NCBI RefSeq assembly: GCF_013394795.1
Contig: NZ_JABXYU010000001.1
Span: forward strand, 1,364,001-1,428,000
DNA from: Leptotrichia sp. oral taxon 223
Lineage (GTDB): Bacteria; Fusobacteriota; Fusobacteriia; Fusobacteriales; Leptotrichiaceae
DNA length: 64,000 nucleotides
Direction: 5' to 3'
Shown: piece after piece, positions 7,869 through 17,053 of the stretch
Position numbering within the stretch: the first letter of the stretch is position 1
Layout of the letters: every line of letters starts with the position of its first letter
Notes under the pieces: model-generated
Databases searched by the model: none
The model's input: only the letters and a program-made list of their open reading frames with translations
What the model was told of the DNA's origin: nothing
Position numbers and translations under genes: made by a program

Positions 7869-9779
7869 TTATTTTGAAAACGGAACAACTGATTCCTGTT
7901 TCAATGTTTCGATAATTTCGTTAACTGATATATTTTTACTGTCTTGTGAACCAAATCTTCTTACATTTACTTCGTTGTTTGCAACTTCATTTTTACCGAT
8001 TATTAATTGAACTGGTATTTTCTGATCTCCGTTTGCTTCCCTAATTTTGTATCCGATTTTTTCCACTCTTGTGTCAAGTTCCACTCTGATTCCTGCGTCT
8101 TGAAGTTTTGTAAACAATTCTTTTGCGAAAGGTGCCTGCTCGTCAGAGATTGTCAAGATTCTCGCTTGTACTGGTGCCAGCCAAGTTGGGAATGCCCCTG
8201 CGTAATGCTCGATTAAGATTCCGATAAATCTTTCCATACTTCCATACATTGCCCTGTGAATCATTACTGGCTCGTGTTTTTCCCCGTCTGCACCGATATA
8301 GCTCATTTCAAATCTTGCTGGAAGGTTAAAGTCTAACTGGATTGTTCCACATTGCCAGATTCTTCCGATTGAGTCTTTCATCTTAAAGTCGATTTTTGGT
8401 CCGTAGAATGCTCCATCTCCAGGATTTAGCTTGTAATTAATTCCTTTATGTTCCAAAGCTGATTTCAAGTTTGCTTCAGCCATTTCCCATATTTCGTCTG
8501 AACCTATTGCTTTATCAGGTTTTGTTGACAATTCAATGTGGTATTCAAATCCGAATACAGTATAGAATTTATCATATAAATCAATAATTTCGATAATTTG
8601 TTCCTCAATTTGTTCTTTCGTACAGAAAACATGGGCATCATCCTGTGTAAATGCTCTAACTCTCATGAGTCCATGTAAAGCTCCACTAAATTCGTGTCTG
8701 TGAACAAGTCCCATTTCTCCATATTTCAATGGCAAATCCTTGTATGAATGTAAATTATTCTTGTAGGCAATTATTGAACCCGGACAGTTCATAGGCTTTA
8801 TTGCGTATTCTTTTTCATCAATTGTCGATGTATACATATTTTCACGGTAATTGAACCAGTGTCCAGAAATTTCCCACAGTTCCTTATCTAACATAATAGG
8901 AGTTTTTATTTCCTGATAACCTCTTTTTTTATGCTCAATTCTCCAGATTTCCTGCAATTTATTAAATAATTCCACACCTTTTGGCATAAAGAACGGGAAT
9001 CCTGGTCCATGTTCGTCCACAAAGAACAAGTCAAGCTGTTTTCCTAATTTTCTGTGGTCTCTCTTTTCAGCCTCTTCCATCATTGTCAAATAGTCATCCA
9101 GCTCTTTTTTTGTCGCAAAAGCCACTCCGTAAATTCTTTGAAGCATTTTATTGTTTGAATCTCCACGCCAGTAAGCTCCAGCAGTTGACATTAACTTAAA
9201 TGCTTTTAGGTAGCCAGTAGATGGAATGTGTGTTCCACGGCATAAGTCTATAAATTCACCTTGCTGATAGATGCTAACTTTATCTGCACCCAAATCTTCA
9301 ATTATTTCAACTTTGTAAGTTTCACCTTTTTCAGCAAAGAATTTTTTTGCTTCTTCGGCAGTCATTTCACTTCTTTTAAATTCATAGTTTTCTTTTACAA
9401 TTTTTGTCATTTCCTCTTCAATTTTTGCTAAATCTTCCTCAGTAAACGGTTTTTCAGGGTCAAAATCATAAAAAAATCCATTTTCAATAACAGGCCCTAT
9501 CGTAACCTTTGTATTTGGGAAAAGTCTTTGCACAGCCTGAGCCATAATATGTGCCGCACTATGTCTTATAATTTCTATCCCTTTTTCACTTGTATTAGTA
9601 ATTATTTCAATTGTTCCAGATTTATCAATAATATGAGATGGATCAACTTGCACACCGTCAATTATCGCCCCAACGGTTGCCTTTCCAAGACTGCTCCCAA
9701 TACTTTTTGCAAATTCTACAACAGTCATAGGATTTTCCAACTGTCTTTTACTACCATCAGGCAAAATCATTTCTATCAT
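7869..9779 (-). CDS. thrS: threonyl-tRNA synthetase
   Basis: Class II synthetase charging tRNA-Thr in the cytoplasm. From the ATG at 9779 the product is 636 residues. It has an N-terminal TGS domain (about 1-62), an editing domain with HSAAH (73-77) and the later CRGTHI metal motif, a catalytic core with GPGFPFFMPKG, MNCPGS and FTQDDAHVFC, and an HGTP anticodon-binding domain at the C-terminus. The open frame extends 32 codons further, but the promoter at 9847-9875 lies inside that extension and AGAAGGAATCG precedes 9779, so 9779 is the start. This marks the chromosomal backbone next to the BREX island. Confidence 0.97.
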   Translation of the reverse strand: MIEMILPDGSKRQLENPMTVVEFAKSIGSSLGKATVGAIIDGVQVDPSHIIDKSGTIEIITNTSEKGIEIIRHSAAHIMAQAVQRLFPNTKVTIGPVIENGFFYDFDPEKPFTEEDLAKIEEEMTKIVKENYEFKRSEMTAEEAKKFFAEKGETYKVEIIEDLGADKVSIYQQGEFIDLCRGTHIPSTGYLKAFKLMSTAGAYWRGDSNNKMLQRIYGVAFATKKELDDYLTMMEEAEKRDHRKLGKQLDLFFVDEHGPGFPFFMPKGVELFNKLQEIWRIEHKKRGYQEIKTPIMLDKELWEISGHWFNYRENMYTSTIDEKEYAIKPMNCPGSIIAYKNNLHSYKDLPLKYGEMGLVHRHEFSGALHGLMRVRAFTQDDAHVFCTKEQIEEQIIEIIDLYDKFYTVFGFEYHIELSTKPDKAIGSDEIWEMAEANLKSALEHKGINYKLNPGDGAFYGPKIDFKMKDSIGRIWQCGTIQLDFNLPARFEMSYIGADGEKHEPVMIHRAMYGSMERFIGILIEHYAGAFPTWLAPVQARILTISDEQAPFAKELFTKLQDAGIRVELDTRVEKIGYKIREANGDQKIPVQLIIGKNEVANNEVNVRRFGSQDSKNISVNEIIETLKQESVVPFSK

Positions 9780-9815
9780 TTCGATTCCTTCTTTCTCTCT
9801 TTTGTCAAATAAAAT

Positions 9816-9831
9816 TAGGCTAGCAAGCCTA
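9816..9831 (-). promoter_or_regulatory. hairpin in the short thrS leader
   Basis: TAGGCT/AGCCTA with a four-base loop lies just downstream of the predicted thrS transcription start and is followed by ATTTTATTTG. The leader (about 60 nt) is too short for a T-box. The hairpin could stabilise the mRNA end or weakly attenuate. Confidence 0.35.
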
Positions 9832-9846
9832 GTCGCATAATTATTT

Positions 9847-9875
9847 ATTATAGTATAATTCTTGCTTTTTTTCAA
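9847..9875 (-). promoter_or_regulatory. sigma70-type promoter of thrS
   Basis: On the minus strand TTGAAA (9870-9875), a 17-bp spacer and TATAAT (9847-9852), about 70 bp upstream of the thrS ATG. Confidence 0.75.
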
Positions 9876-10052
9876 CCTAAAAATTTAAAACAGTGTAAAT
9901 AAGTATTTGGAAACTTATTAGGTATGTTCGATAACTATGTGTAATTAGAACTTAATAAAACAAATATTTTGAAGAAAAGGATCTTGACCTCTTGCGGAAA
10001 TAAAAAACTTAGGTTATTAAACAACATCTATTGTTAATTCTTTAAAAACTGA

Positions 10053-12134
10053 TTATTCTACTCCTAAAGCTTTAAATACAGCATCTTCTGCCGTGGAATA
10101 GAATATCAGGTTGAAAGCTACGATTAAATCTGATGGTACAGATGCCAAATCTGATGCTGAAGTTATTGGTAGCAGTATCTTTTTTGCTCCTGAATCCAGA
10201 CATACCTGTAATATATTTGCAAGTTCAGATACTTTTATTATCGTTCCACCTATACTTAAATTTCCTAAAATTACTGCACTTGAAACAACAGGTTTATTCA
10301 ATGCAGCTGAACAGATGGCAACTAAAGTAGCTAATGTTAAATCTGAAGTCATTCCTATACCTTTCATGTCTTGATAGTTAACCACATAGTCATTATTCAC
10401 TGTGCTTATACTTCCGCTTATGGATCTTCCATTAGCTTTTAAATATTTAAATGCTGTTTCAGCCGATTCTTTAGCATCCCTATTATTTCCCAATCCTGTT
10501 TTTTCAAATTTTCCTGTTCCTTTTGTTATCTGTGTTTCAATTTTAAACACTCCTATCATCCCATTTTTTCCATGAGAAACAGTATATAGGTGTCCTGCCT
10601 TTCCAATTCCTTCCGGAATAAGGCTTCCACTGCTCTGTTCAGGAACAGATACATATTCTTCATTAAAGTTATCATTACTGATATAGGAGAAATTTACATC
10701 ATAAAATTCCATTCCTCCTATTTTTTTAAGCTGCTCTTTTACTCTTCTTCTCATTTCAAGCGAAAATCTTAAAATTTTCTCAACATCTCTCTTTTCAAAT
10801 TTTCCATGAGGATAAATTAATTTTATCATTCCTGAAACTGTTCTTTTTACAGCTATAACATCCCTCTGATTTAACTGATTTCCAAGTCTAAAATATTTAT
10901 CATGAGCATCTGAATATGAAATTTTACGTAATTCCCGCATTATTTCAGCATAGTAGTCTGTTATAAATCCATAATTGTCAGTAAAAAATTCAGGTCGGTA
11001 TTTTGGAATTTCCCATCCTGGTAAGTAGCAATGCATTCTGTCTAAAAATGCCATATCTTGTCCCATTACATCTGGAAATGGATCAAATAAATGGGAAGTT
11101 TTTAAAAGAATATCTACACGCTGATTTATATTTCCAACAAAAACCATTCCTGCAGTAGCATTCTTTTCTTCCTTTCCTCTGGCAAATGAACCTGAAGCCA
11201 TATAATCCTTCATTATCTGAACTCCATCCTGATCCTTGAATTTTATTCCAGCAACTTCATCAAATGCAACACAATCCCACAATCCTACCAGACCCATTGT
11301 TCCTTTTCCCATATTATAGAATAAATTTGCTACCGTTGTCTGTCCTCCAGATACAAGTATACTATTAGGGCTTATTTCCTTATATACATGTGATTTTCCA
11401 GTTCCACGAGGCCCTAATTCACAAAAGTTATAATTATTTTCTACTAATGGAATTAATCTTGCCAAGTGAAGCCATTTAACCCTTTCATTGAATTTATCAG
11501 GTTCCATTCCTGTACTTCTTAAAATAATGTCTATCCATTCCTCATCAGTAAAGTTTTCCCTCATCTGCTTAAATTCTTCAAAGTCAATTTCAGGCATCTG
11601 TACTGGTGTTAATTTTCTTATTGTGACTGGATTTCTATTCTTGTCTCCTTCATCATAAAAATATTCCATCTGGACTATACTCCAGATACCTCCTCCAAGC
11701 AGTCTTTCATATTTTGATGGATAAGCATCAGATATTGGTATCCCTTTTAATGCCAGATTTGAAAATTCCGCTTCGTATCTATTCTCTCTTAAGTTAAGTT
11801 TTACCGTAACTTTGTCTATTACAGTATAAGATGCATTTTCTCTTAATTTTGATTTTATTTTTTCTGATTCATCTGGTCTGACATAATTTTCAGCCAGTAT
11901 TTTTTTAACTGTCTTCAATCCCTCTTCTATATCTTCATCATTTGTAGAAGAACAGTACATCCCTAGCAGATATTCCAATACATAAACTGGAACATTTGCT
12001 CCTTCTTTTATTTTCTTTGTCAAATCCTTTCTGACAATTTTTCCAGAAAAATATTTATATAATTTTGTATTTATTTCCTCTATGTTTTCATTTTGTTTTT
12101 CATCTGTCACTTTTCTATTATTTAGATCTTCCAT
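10053..12134 (-). CDS. brxL: BREX protein BrxL, AAA+ / Lon-like
   Basis: BrxL is the Lon-related AAA+ protein of type I BREX phage-defence systems. The 693-residue product has an N-terminal BrxL-specific domain (about 1-200). It then has an AAA+ core with Walker A GPRGTGKSH (241-249) and the acidic WDCVAFDEVAGIKF. A Lon-protease-like C-terminal domain follows, ending SGAKKILLPITSASDL and retaining a plausible Ser/Lys pair (GMTSDL...IGGTIIKV). It is the last gene of the operon, 42 bp after pglZ, with TTTTTCTCC (SD AGGAG-like) upstream of the ATG. The role is known from the BREX family; DNA-binding activity is described for homologues, not shown here. Confidence 0.95.
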   Translation of the reverse strand: MEDLNNRKVTDEKQNENIEEINTKLYKYFSGKIVRKDLTKKIKEGANVPVYVLEYLLGMYCSSTNDEDIEEGLKTVKKILAENYVRPDESEKIKSKLRENASYTVIDKVTVKLNLRENRYEAEFSNLALKGIPISDAYPSKYERLLGGGIWSIVQMEYFYDEGDKNRNPVTIRKLTPVQMPEIDFEEFKQMRENFTDEEWIDIILRSTGMEPDKFNERVKWLHLARLIPLVENNYNFCELGPRGTGKSHVYKEISPNSILVSGGQTTVANLFYNMGKGTMGLVGLWDCVAFDEVAGIKFKDQDGVQIMKDYMASGSFARGKEEKNATAGMVFVGNINQRVDILLKTSHLFDPFPDVMGQDMAFLDRMHCYLPGWEIPKYRPEFFTDNYGFITDYYAEIMRELRKISYSDAHDKYFRLGNQLNQRDVIAVKRTVSGMIKLIYPHGKFEKRDVEKILRFSLEMRRRVKEQLKKIGGMEFYDVNFSYISNDNFNEEYVSVPEQSSGSLIPEGIGKAGHLYTVSHGKNGMIGVFKIETQITKGTGKFEKTGLGNNRDAKESAETAFKYLKANGRSISGSISTVNNDYVVNYQDMKGIGMTSDLTLATLVAICSAALNKPVVSSAVILGNLSIGGTIIKVSELANILQVCLDSGAKKILLPITSASDLASVPSDLIVAFNLIFYSTAEDAVFKALGVE

Positions 12135-12176
12135 CTTTTATTTTTCTCCTTATAGAAATTCTCAGAAAATTATATG

Positions 12177-14708
12177 CTAAAAGCCAAAATCATCTGCAAA
12201 TAATACATCTATTATCATATTTTCCCTGATTTCTTCAATTTCAGATTCTTTATCCTTTACAATTAGATAATAGTCTTCATTTTTATTATATTTCTGATTT
12301 TTCAAGGTAAATTTAAACTTCTTTATTCTTTTTTTAGTCTCTCCTTCTTCACTGTCTGCCTTATAGCTTTCTATATTTGAAATTATATTATCATTGCCAT
12401 CAGTAAAGAAAATTGCAAATTCTGAAGGTTTTATAATATCTGTAACAGCTTCCTTCTGTAAAAATTCCAATGAAATTGCAAGACTTGTTATTTTTCTTAC
12501 TTCAGATATTAGACTTACCTTCACCTTTTCAGTATCTACCGCTCCTTTGGCAGTTCTAACTTTTACAACAGGAACTAACATTTCCTGCAATGAAATTCCT
12601 CCGTGATAGTAGTTCTGTCCGCCACCGCTTACTTTAAATATATTTGAAGTATTAGGAGAAAGTACTTTTAAAGTTTCTTTTTCATCGTTTAAAATTTCGG
12701 AAAGACCAATTTCATTTACTCCTATAATATCATAATCCTTTTCAGTAATTACATACCTCTTATTTATAATGTCATTTTCATCGAAAGAATTTTCTATTTT
12801 ATCAAATTCCTCTATTTTTCTTCTTTTATAAATAAACCCATGATCTGAAGTAACTATTATATTGTTAATTGATTCTACTCTCAATTTTTTTATGAGGTTC
12901 ATAATTCCATCCAAAGCCTCATGACATGCATCAAACACTTCATCTTCAGTATTTGCCTTATCACCTCTGGCATCTATCTGATTATGATATATATATACCT
13001 TCTTTTTATTCCTGAACATTTCCCTTACTTCATCTTTTGTAGCTTTAAAAACTTTATCAAAATCAAGTGCTACCGAATCTTCATCATATTCCTTCAGTAT
13101 CTTTTCCCTTTTTACTCTATCGTTACATGCTTTTCCATCTACAAGTACTGTAAAATCCTTTTCAGCTGTTTTTATTTCAATTTTTTCATGTGGGAGCAGT
13201 GAAGCCATACCTAACTTCGTAATTGAAGGAAGTATGCTTATCTGACTTTCCAACTCAGCACTCATTTTTTCATCTTTGTTCATTTTTCCGACTAATTCTT
13301 TTGCTATTTCATATCTAAAAGCATCTGAAATTATTACTACAATTCTATTTTTATTTGTTTCCACATAATTCTTATAAAAATTTTTCTGTAATTTTATTTC
13401 TTCTGGAAGATTATTATAATCTAGAAGCTCATTAAACTTTATATTTAATGGATTCAGAAAATTATCTGTATATTTCAGTTCAATTATTTTTGCCAGTTTT
13501 TCATATTTTTCACTTTTTTCTACCAGCTTATCATAGTAATAATAAAACTTTCTGTAATATGTATCAATCCAATAATATTCATTGTCATATGTTTTTATTA
13601 ATTCGTGTAGATTCCCAGAAAAATTAAATCCTGTATTTTTTATACTGTTATATGCATATTTTAATACTTTATATTCTATTTTTAGCTTGTCATTGCCATT
13701 ATTATTTTCCTGTCGTAATTTTATTATCTCCATGATGGATTTATCCTGCAATTTTGCTGAAAAATTTTCATCACATATTCTTTCAGCTATCCATTCTGTT
13801 ATCTTTTCATCAGGAAAATCAAAAATATCAAGCTCAAGAATATGTTCAGGTAAAATATTTTTAAAATATTTATCCTGTTTTATGTGTGAATATACTTCTG
13901 AAACAAGATTTTCAAAATCATTTTTATATTCAGAAATTTTTCGTAACTTGTTCAAAAATATTATAACTGTACTTTTTACATTTAATTTATTATATTTTTT
14001 TGGCATTTCCTTCGTAATTTTTTCAAATGTATAAGTCAAAAATATTCCAAGTAACAGTTTAGTTAAATTAGGTTCATCATCAATGTATCCAAACTGCAAT
14101 CTGCACATATCCCAGAATTTTTCTTCAAGATTATATTTTCTAAATTCTGCAAGATATTTGTTTTCCTTTCTGTTGGCATCTGTAATTAAAATTCTTGTAA
14201 TATCTTCAAAACCGTCAAATATTTCAGCTTTTGAACCAGTAATTGCCCTCATTAGGATGATTTCCATATCTTCTCTTATTGATGGTTTACTGTCATTAAC
14301 CAGTTTTTCAAACTTTTCCCTTCGGTCCTTCGCTTCAAAAAACTTTCTATGCTCTTCCATTACTCCCTTGAGTTCATCGTCTATTTGAAAATTCTGAGCC
14401 ATTATGGAAATCCAGTCTGTTAAAAACACCTTTGAATACATTATTGTATCAGCAAGATGATTTTCCCTATTTTCACTTCGTTTAAATGGAGCATATATTA
14501 AATAATTTGTTTCCTTTTCCTGTCTTTCAAGAAGCATTTTTGTTTTGAAAAGCTCATCCTGACGTAATACAAGCAGTTTTGCATTTTCCAGCTGCAATTC
14601 TTCAATTTCTGACAGAAATTCCTGTTTTTCATCATACCAGAAGACAAGTCTCCTTCCTTCTTTCTTAAATTCACTGTTAAGTGTATCTGTAATTTGTTCT
14701 AAATTCAA
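12177..14708 (-). CDS. pglZ: BREX protein PglZ, alkaline-phosphatase-superfamily
   Basis: Signature core protein of BREX. The 843-residue product starts MNLEQITDTLNSEF, followed by RRLVFWYDEK, the usual PglZ N-terminus. Metal-binding alkaline-phosphatase motifs are ISDAFRYE (about 460-467) and TSDHGF (about 620-625), then GGGQNYYHGGISLQEMLVP. I prefer the TTG at 14708: GGAG ends 8 nt before it, whereas the in-frame GTG at 14717 overlaps that site. A strong terminator lies directly upstream (14738-14779), so either read-through or a nearby promoter must supply transcription. In BREX, PglZ works with PglX, BrxB and BrxC. Confidence 0.95.
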   Translation of the reverse strand: MNLEQITDTLNSEFKKEGRRLVFWYDEKQEFLSEIEELQLENAKLLVLRQDELFKTKMLLERQEKETNYLIYAPFKRSENRENHLADTIMYSKVFLTDWISIMAQNFQIDDELKGVMEEHRKFFEAKDRREKFEKLVNDSKPSIREDMEIILMRAITGSKAEIFDGFEDITRILITDANRKENKYLAEFRKYNLEEKFWDMCRLQFGYIDDEPNLTKLLLGIFLTYTFEKITKEMPKKYNKLNVKSTVIIFLNKLRKISEYKNDFENLVSEVYSHIKQDKYFKNILPEHILELDIFDFPDEKITEWIAERICDENFSAKLQDKSIMEIIKLRQENNNGNDKLKIEYKVLKYAYNSIKNTGFNFSGNLHELIKTYDNEYYWIDTYYRKFYYYYDKLVEKSEKYEKLAKIIELKYTDNFLNPLNIKFNELLDYNNLPEEIKLQKNFYKNYVETNKNRIVVIISDAFRYEIAKELVGKMNKDEKMSAELESQISILPSITKLGMASLLPHEKIEIKTAEKDFTVLVDGKACNDRVKREKILKEYDEDSVALDFDKVFKATKDEVREMFRNKKKVYIYHNQIDARGDKANTEDEVFDACHEALDGIMNLIKKLRVESINNIIVTSDHGFIYKRRKIEEFDKIENSFDENDIINKRYVITEKDYDIIGVNEIGLSEILNDEKETLKVLSPNTSNIFKVSGGGQNYYHGGISLQEMLVPVVKVRTAKGAVDTEKVKVSLISEVRKITSLAISLEFLQKEAVTDIIKPSEFAIFFTDGNDNIISNIESYKADSEEGETKKRIKKFKFTLKNQKYNKNEDYYLIVKDKESEIEEIRENMIIDVLFADDFGF

Positions 14709-14737
14709 TTTTCTCACTCCATAATTTTTATATTTTT

Positions 14738-14779
14738 AAATAAAAAAGCCTCAATTATCTTTTTTGATAAAAGAGACTT
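14738..14779 (-). terminator. rho-independent terminator inside the BREX region, after the GNAT gene
   Basis: The minus strand reads AAGTCTC-TT-TTATC, a six-base loop, GATAA-TT-GAGGCTT and then TTTTTATTT. This long stem with a U-run lies 16 bp after the GNAT gene stop and about 30 bp before pglZ. Confidence 0.8.
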
Positions 14780-14794
14780 ATAAAACCTTTATTT

Positions 14795-15397
14795 TTAAAA
14801 ATTATCTAACCTTAGTATCATTGTTCTTAATTTATTTTCTGAACTAAATTCTTTTATCAGATTAAATCCATAATTTGAATAAAATCTTATTAGTGAACTA
14901 TTGTCTTCACATTCTAACCATAAATATTTCGTATTTATAATTTTTTTCACAATTAATAATAATTCATGTGCCAATGATATTATTTCATTACCTGTTATCA
15001 TATTTTTATCAGAAATATTATAATTTTTCCCTATTTGTGCCAGCAAAAAACTATTCACAACATAACTTCCATCTTTCAATCTTCTTCCACTCTGTGAAAA
15101 TCTTTTCTGTTGTGTCTTACTAAGATTAAGAAAATTTTCTTTTTCAATAATTAAACTTTTATTTGCAAATGTAAAATACTCCAATATTTCCGTTCCCTCT
15201 TTATTGTAAATAATATGTGTCGCAGAAAGTGATTTTTTCTCAAAATCTATAGCTTTATTATGTAGAAAATCCTCAATACTATTTCTATTTCTACTTTTAA
15301 AAGTCTTTAAAATTTTTTCTTTTATAAAGTCATCGTCTTTCAATTTTTCTCTTAATTTCTGCAACGATATAGTTTCACTCTTTTTCCTTATATCCAA
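14795..15397 (-). CDS. GNAT-fold acetyltransferase, possible toxin of a two-gene module
   Basis: The 200-residue protein has a variable N-terminal half and a GNAT-like C-terminal half. LSATHIIYNKEGTEILEYFT and NSFLLAQIGKNYN correspond to the central sheet and acetyl-CoA region, and YLWLECEDNSSLIRFYSNYGF is the GNAT closing motif. The start appears to be a TTG at 15397, because no ATG occurs for more than 130 codons. It overlaps the upstream 60-residue gene by 23 bp. This arrangement, a small protein followed by an overlapping GNAT, is that of GNAT toxin-antitoxin pairs such as TacAT; a toxin role is inference. A terminator follows immediately. Confidence 0.7.
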   Translation of the reverse strand: MDIRKKSETISLQKLREKLKDDDFIKEKILKTFKSRNRNSIEDFLHNKAIDFEKKSLSATHIIYNKEGTEILEYFTFANKSLIIEKENFLNLSKTQQKRFSQSGRRLKDGSYVVNSFLLAQIGKNYNISDKNMITGNEIISLAHELLLIVKKIINTKYLWLECEDNSSLIRFYSNYGFNLIKEFSSENKLRTMILRLDNF

Positions 15398-15557
15398 AAT
15401 TCTTTGCTATCCTCAAAATTTCTTCTGGGTCATCTACAATTTCAAAATCAACATCAAGTTTTTTAACTTTCTTTTTACTCTCCATTGCTTCCAGTACTTC
15501 ATCTGCATATCTTGCAGGAATTCTCAAAGCATCAAGTAATATACTTTCTGTAGCCAT
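15375..15557 (-). CDS. small protein paired with the GNAT gene, possible antitoxin
   Basis: Sixty residues, MATESILLDALRIPARYADE..., rich in Glu and Lys with a probable N-terminal helical segment and an acidic middle (VDFEIVDDPEEILRIAKN). No known antitoxin family is certain. The ATG at 15557 follows AGGGAGAG; an upstream in-frame GTG at 15566 overlaps that site. It overlaps the GNAT gene, so the two are translationally coupled. The antitoxin label rests only on size, order and overlap. Confidence 0.6.
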   Translation of the reverse strand: MATESILLDALRIPARYADEVLEAMESKKKVKKLDVDFEIVDDPEEILRIAKNFGYKEKE

Positions 15558-15655
15558 AATTACCACTCTCCCTTTTTTAACTCTATTTTCATTTTTATGA
15601 TACCATATCTATTTTAGAGTGTCAATTAGATTTCAATTTTTTTCCAAATAACCTC

Positions 15656-16057
15656 TTATTTAATACACTTATACACAATAACATTAATAATACAAAATAT
15701 CACTAATATTAAATAAAGTAAAAATCTATTTTTATCAAAAAATCTCGTATCTCCACCTGTTTTCTTTATATTTTCTGACATTCCAATTTTAGAAAATTCA
15801 AAATAAATCCAGCTACCTAATGTTGACCAGTAAAAAGAAATAATTCCTTCCGATTCAAGCATTATGTAAAACCAAAACTGATATATCATATAAATTATTA
15901 AACCTAAAGTAAGAAACAACATCTCATTTTCTTTTCCTGTATCCTCTTTCGTTTTCTTTCTAAAGTATTCCATAATATAAATTATGCCTAAACCCAGACC
16001 ACCTGTAAGAAATACAGAAGCCATTAAAATTAATCCCATAATTAAATTTATAATCAT
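15656..16057 (-). CDS. small membrane protein of unknown function
   Basis: 133 residues with four likely membrane segments: about 4-29, 46-64, a weaker one at 72-88, and 110-130. Polar loops include EYFRKKTKEDTGKENE and KKTGGDTRFFDKNR. AAGGAAATTAAAA precedes the ATG. It lies between the S-4TM effector gene and the GNAT pair inside the BREX locus on the same strand. No family recognised. It might be an accessory of the CBASS-like pair or an independent passenger. Confidence 0.6.
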   Translation of the reverse strand: MIINLIMGLILMASVFLTGGLGLGIIYIMEYFRKKTKEDTGKENEMLFLTLGLIIYMIYQFWFYIMLESEGIISFYWSTLGSWIYFEFSKIGMSENIKKTGGDTRFFDKNRFLLYLILVIFCIINVIVYKCIK

Positions 16058-16177
16058 TTTTAATTTCCTTTTCTTTAATAATAATTTAATATTTTTTTAT
16101 GTCTCTTTTATTTAATTGCCATTGTCCTTTTTATCTCCAATGTTGCATAATTTCTTAGATAAATTTTTAAGTACTAA

Positions 16178-17053
16178 TCATTGATTTATATTTTTGGCAA
16201 CATTATCTTCTCTTTCTTGATTTTTTATATGATTTATTTTATAAAACCAATTTGGAATTTTATATATTTTTTTTCTTAATTCAAAAATTTTATTTTGTAA
16301 ATCTATTAATTTATCATAATTTTTTATTTCTATTAGCTCTTCTTCTATTATTCTACTCATTTTATTTATGATTTCAATTTTTTGTATATCATCATTTAAG
16401 TTATTTACAATGCTATGTAAATAATTTAAAAAACTTGGAATCCAAAGAATCAGCTTTAAAAAATTCTCATCTAATAAATTATTTATAAATATTGCTATTA
16501 AAATCAGAATTATATATACGCCATAAAGTGCTATATTACAAAGCATTTTATAATTTTTTATTTGCTCTAAATTCCAACTAATATTTTCTTTTTGAGAATA
16601 AAATATTTGTAAAATAGCCTCTTTTTTAGAATAATCACTATACCAATTTTTTACTTTTTCTTTTTCGATTTTTTTTTTGTCTATTTTACTAATTTCTTTT
16701 GATATTTCAGTTTTTCCTAAAAGTTTTCCCCATTTTTTTAAATTCTCATTTGTTACAGTACTATATAATTTTACATCAATATATTGTTGTATTTCTGCAG
16801 CTCTATTTTTTAATTTATTTGACATATTATTTATAAAACTATTAATAAGCGGTATAGATAATACCAAAACAACGTATAGTTTAAACATAATTATATTATT
16901 TTTAAATATACTAAATAAAGGAATAAGTATGATTGTAAATATAAATTTTACCATTCCCCATTGTTCTGATATACCATACAACTCTCTTTGTCTAACCAAA
17001 CATTTTAATATTTCACCTTCATTTTGTAATTCATATATACTTTTATTATTCAT
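16178..17053 (-). CDS. S-4TM (SMODS-associated 4TM) pore-forming effector-like protein
   Basis: The 291-residue product has the architecture of S-4TM effectors. There is an N-terminal helical region, a pair of transmembrane helices (about 38-50 and 56-75), a long Lys/Glu-rich cytoplasmic segment with KNWYSDYSKKEAILQIFYSQKENISWN (read in two parts), a second pair (about 175-195 and 203-222) and a coiled C-terminus. In CBASS such proteins open in the membrane on binding a cyclic nucleotide and kill the infected cell. The chosen ATG at 17053 overlaps the upstream CD-NTase gene by 8 bp (TATGAATAA), which implies coupling. The family call comes from the topology and the adjacent CD-NTase; ligand and activity are inferred. 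Confidence 0.78.
   Translation of the reverse strand: MNNKSIYELQNEGEILKCLVRQRELYGISEQWGMVKFIFTIILIPLFSIFKNNIIMFKLYVVLVLSIPLINSFINNMSNKLKNRAAEIQQYIDVKLYSTVTNENLKKWGKLLGKTEISKEISKIDKKKIEKEKVKNWYSDYSKKEAILQIFYSQKENISWNLEQIKNYKMLCNIALYGVYIILILIAIFINNLLDENFLKLILWIPSFLNYLHSIVNNLNDDIQKIEIINKMSRIIEEELIEIKNYDKLIDLQNKIFELRKKIYKIPNWFYKINHIKNQEREDNVAKNINQ

Noticed and set aside
9779-9840. T-box riboswitch for thrS
   Set aside because: The leader is only about 60 nt with one small hairpin and lacks room for a specifier loop and antiterminator.
9780-9875. 32-codon extension of thrS
   Set aside because: A near-consensus promoter lies within it, so it cannot be transcribed in full; the TGS domain begins at the downstream ATG.
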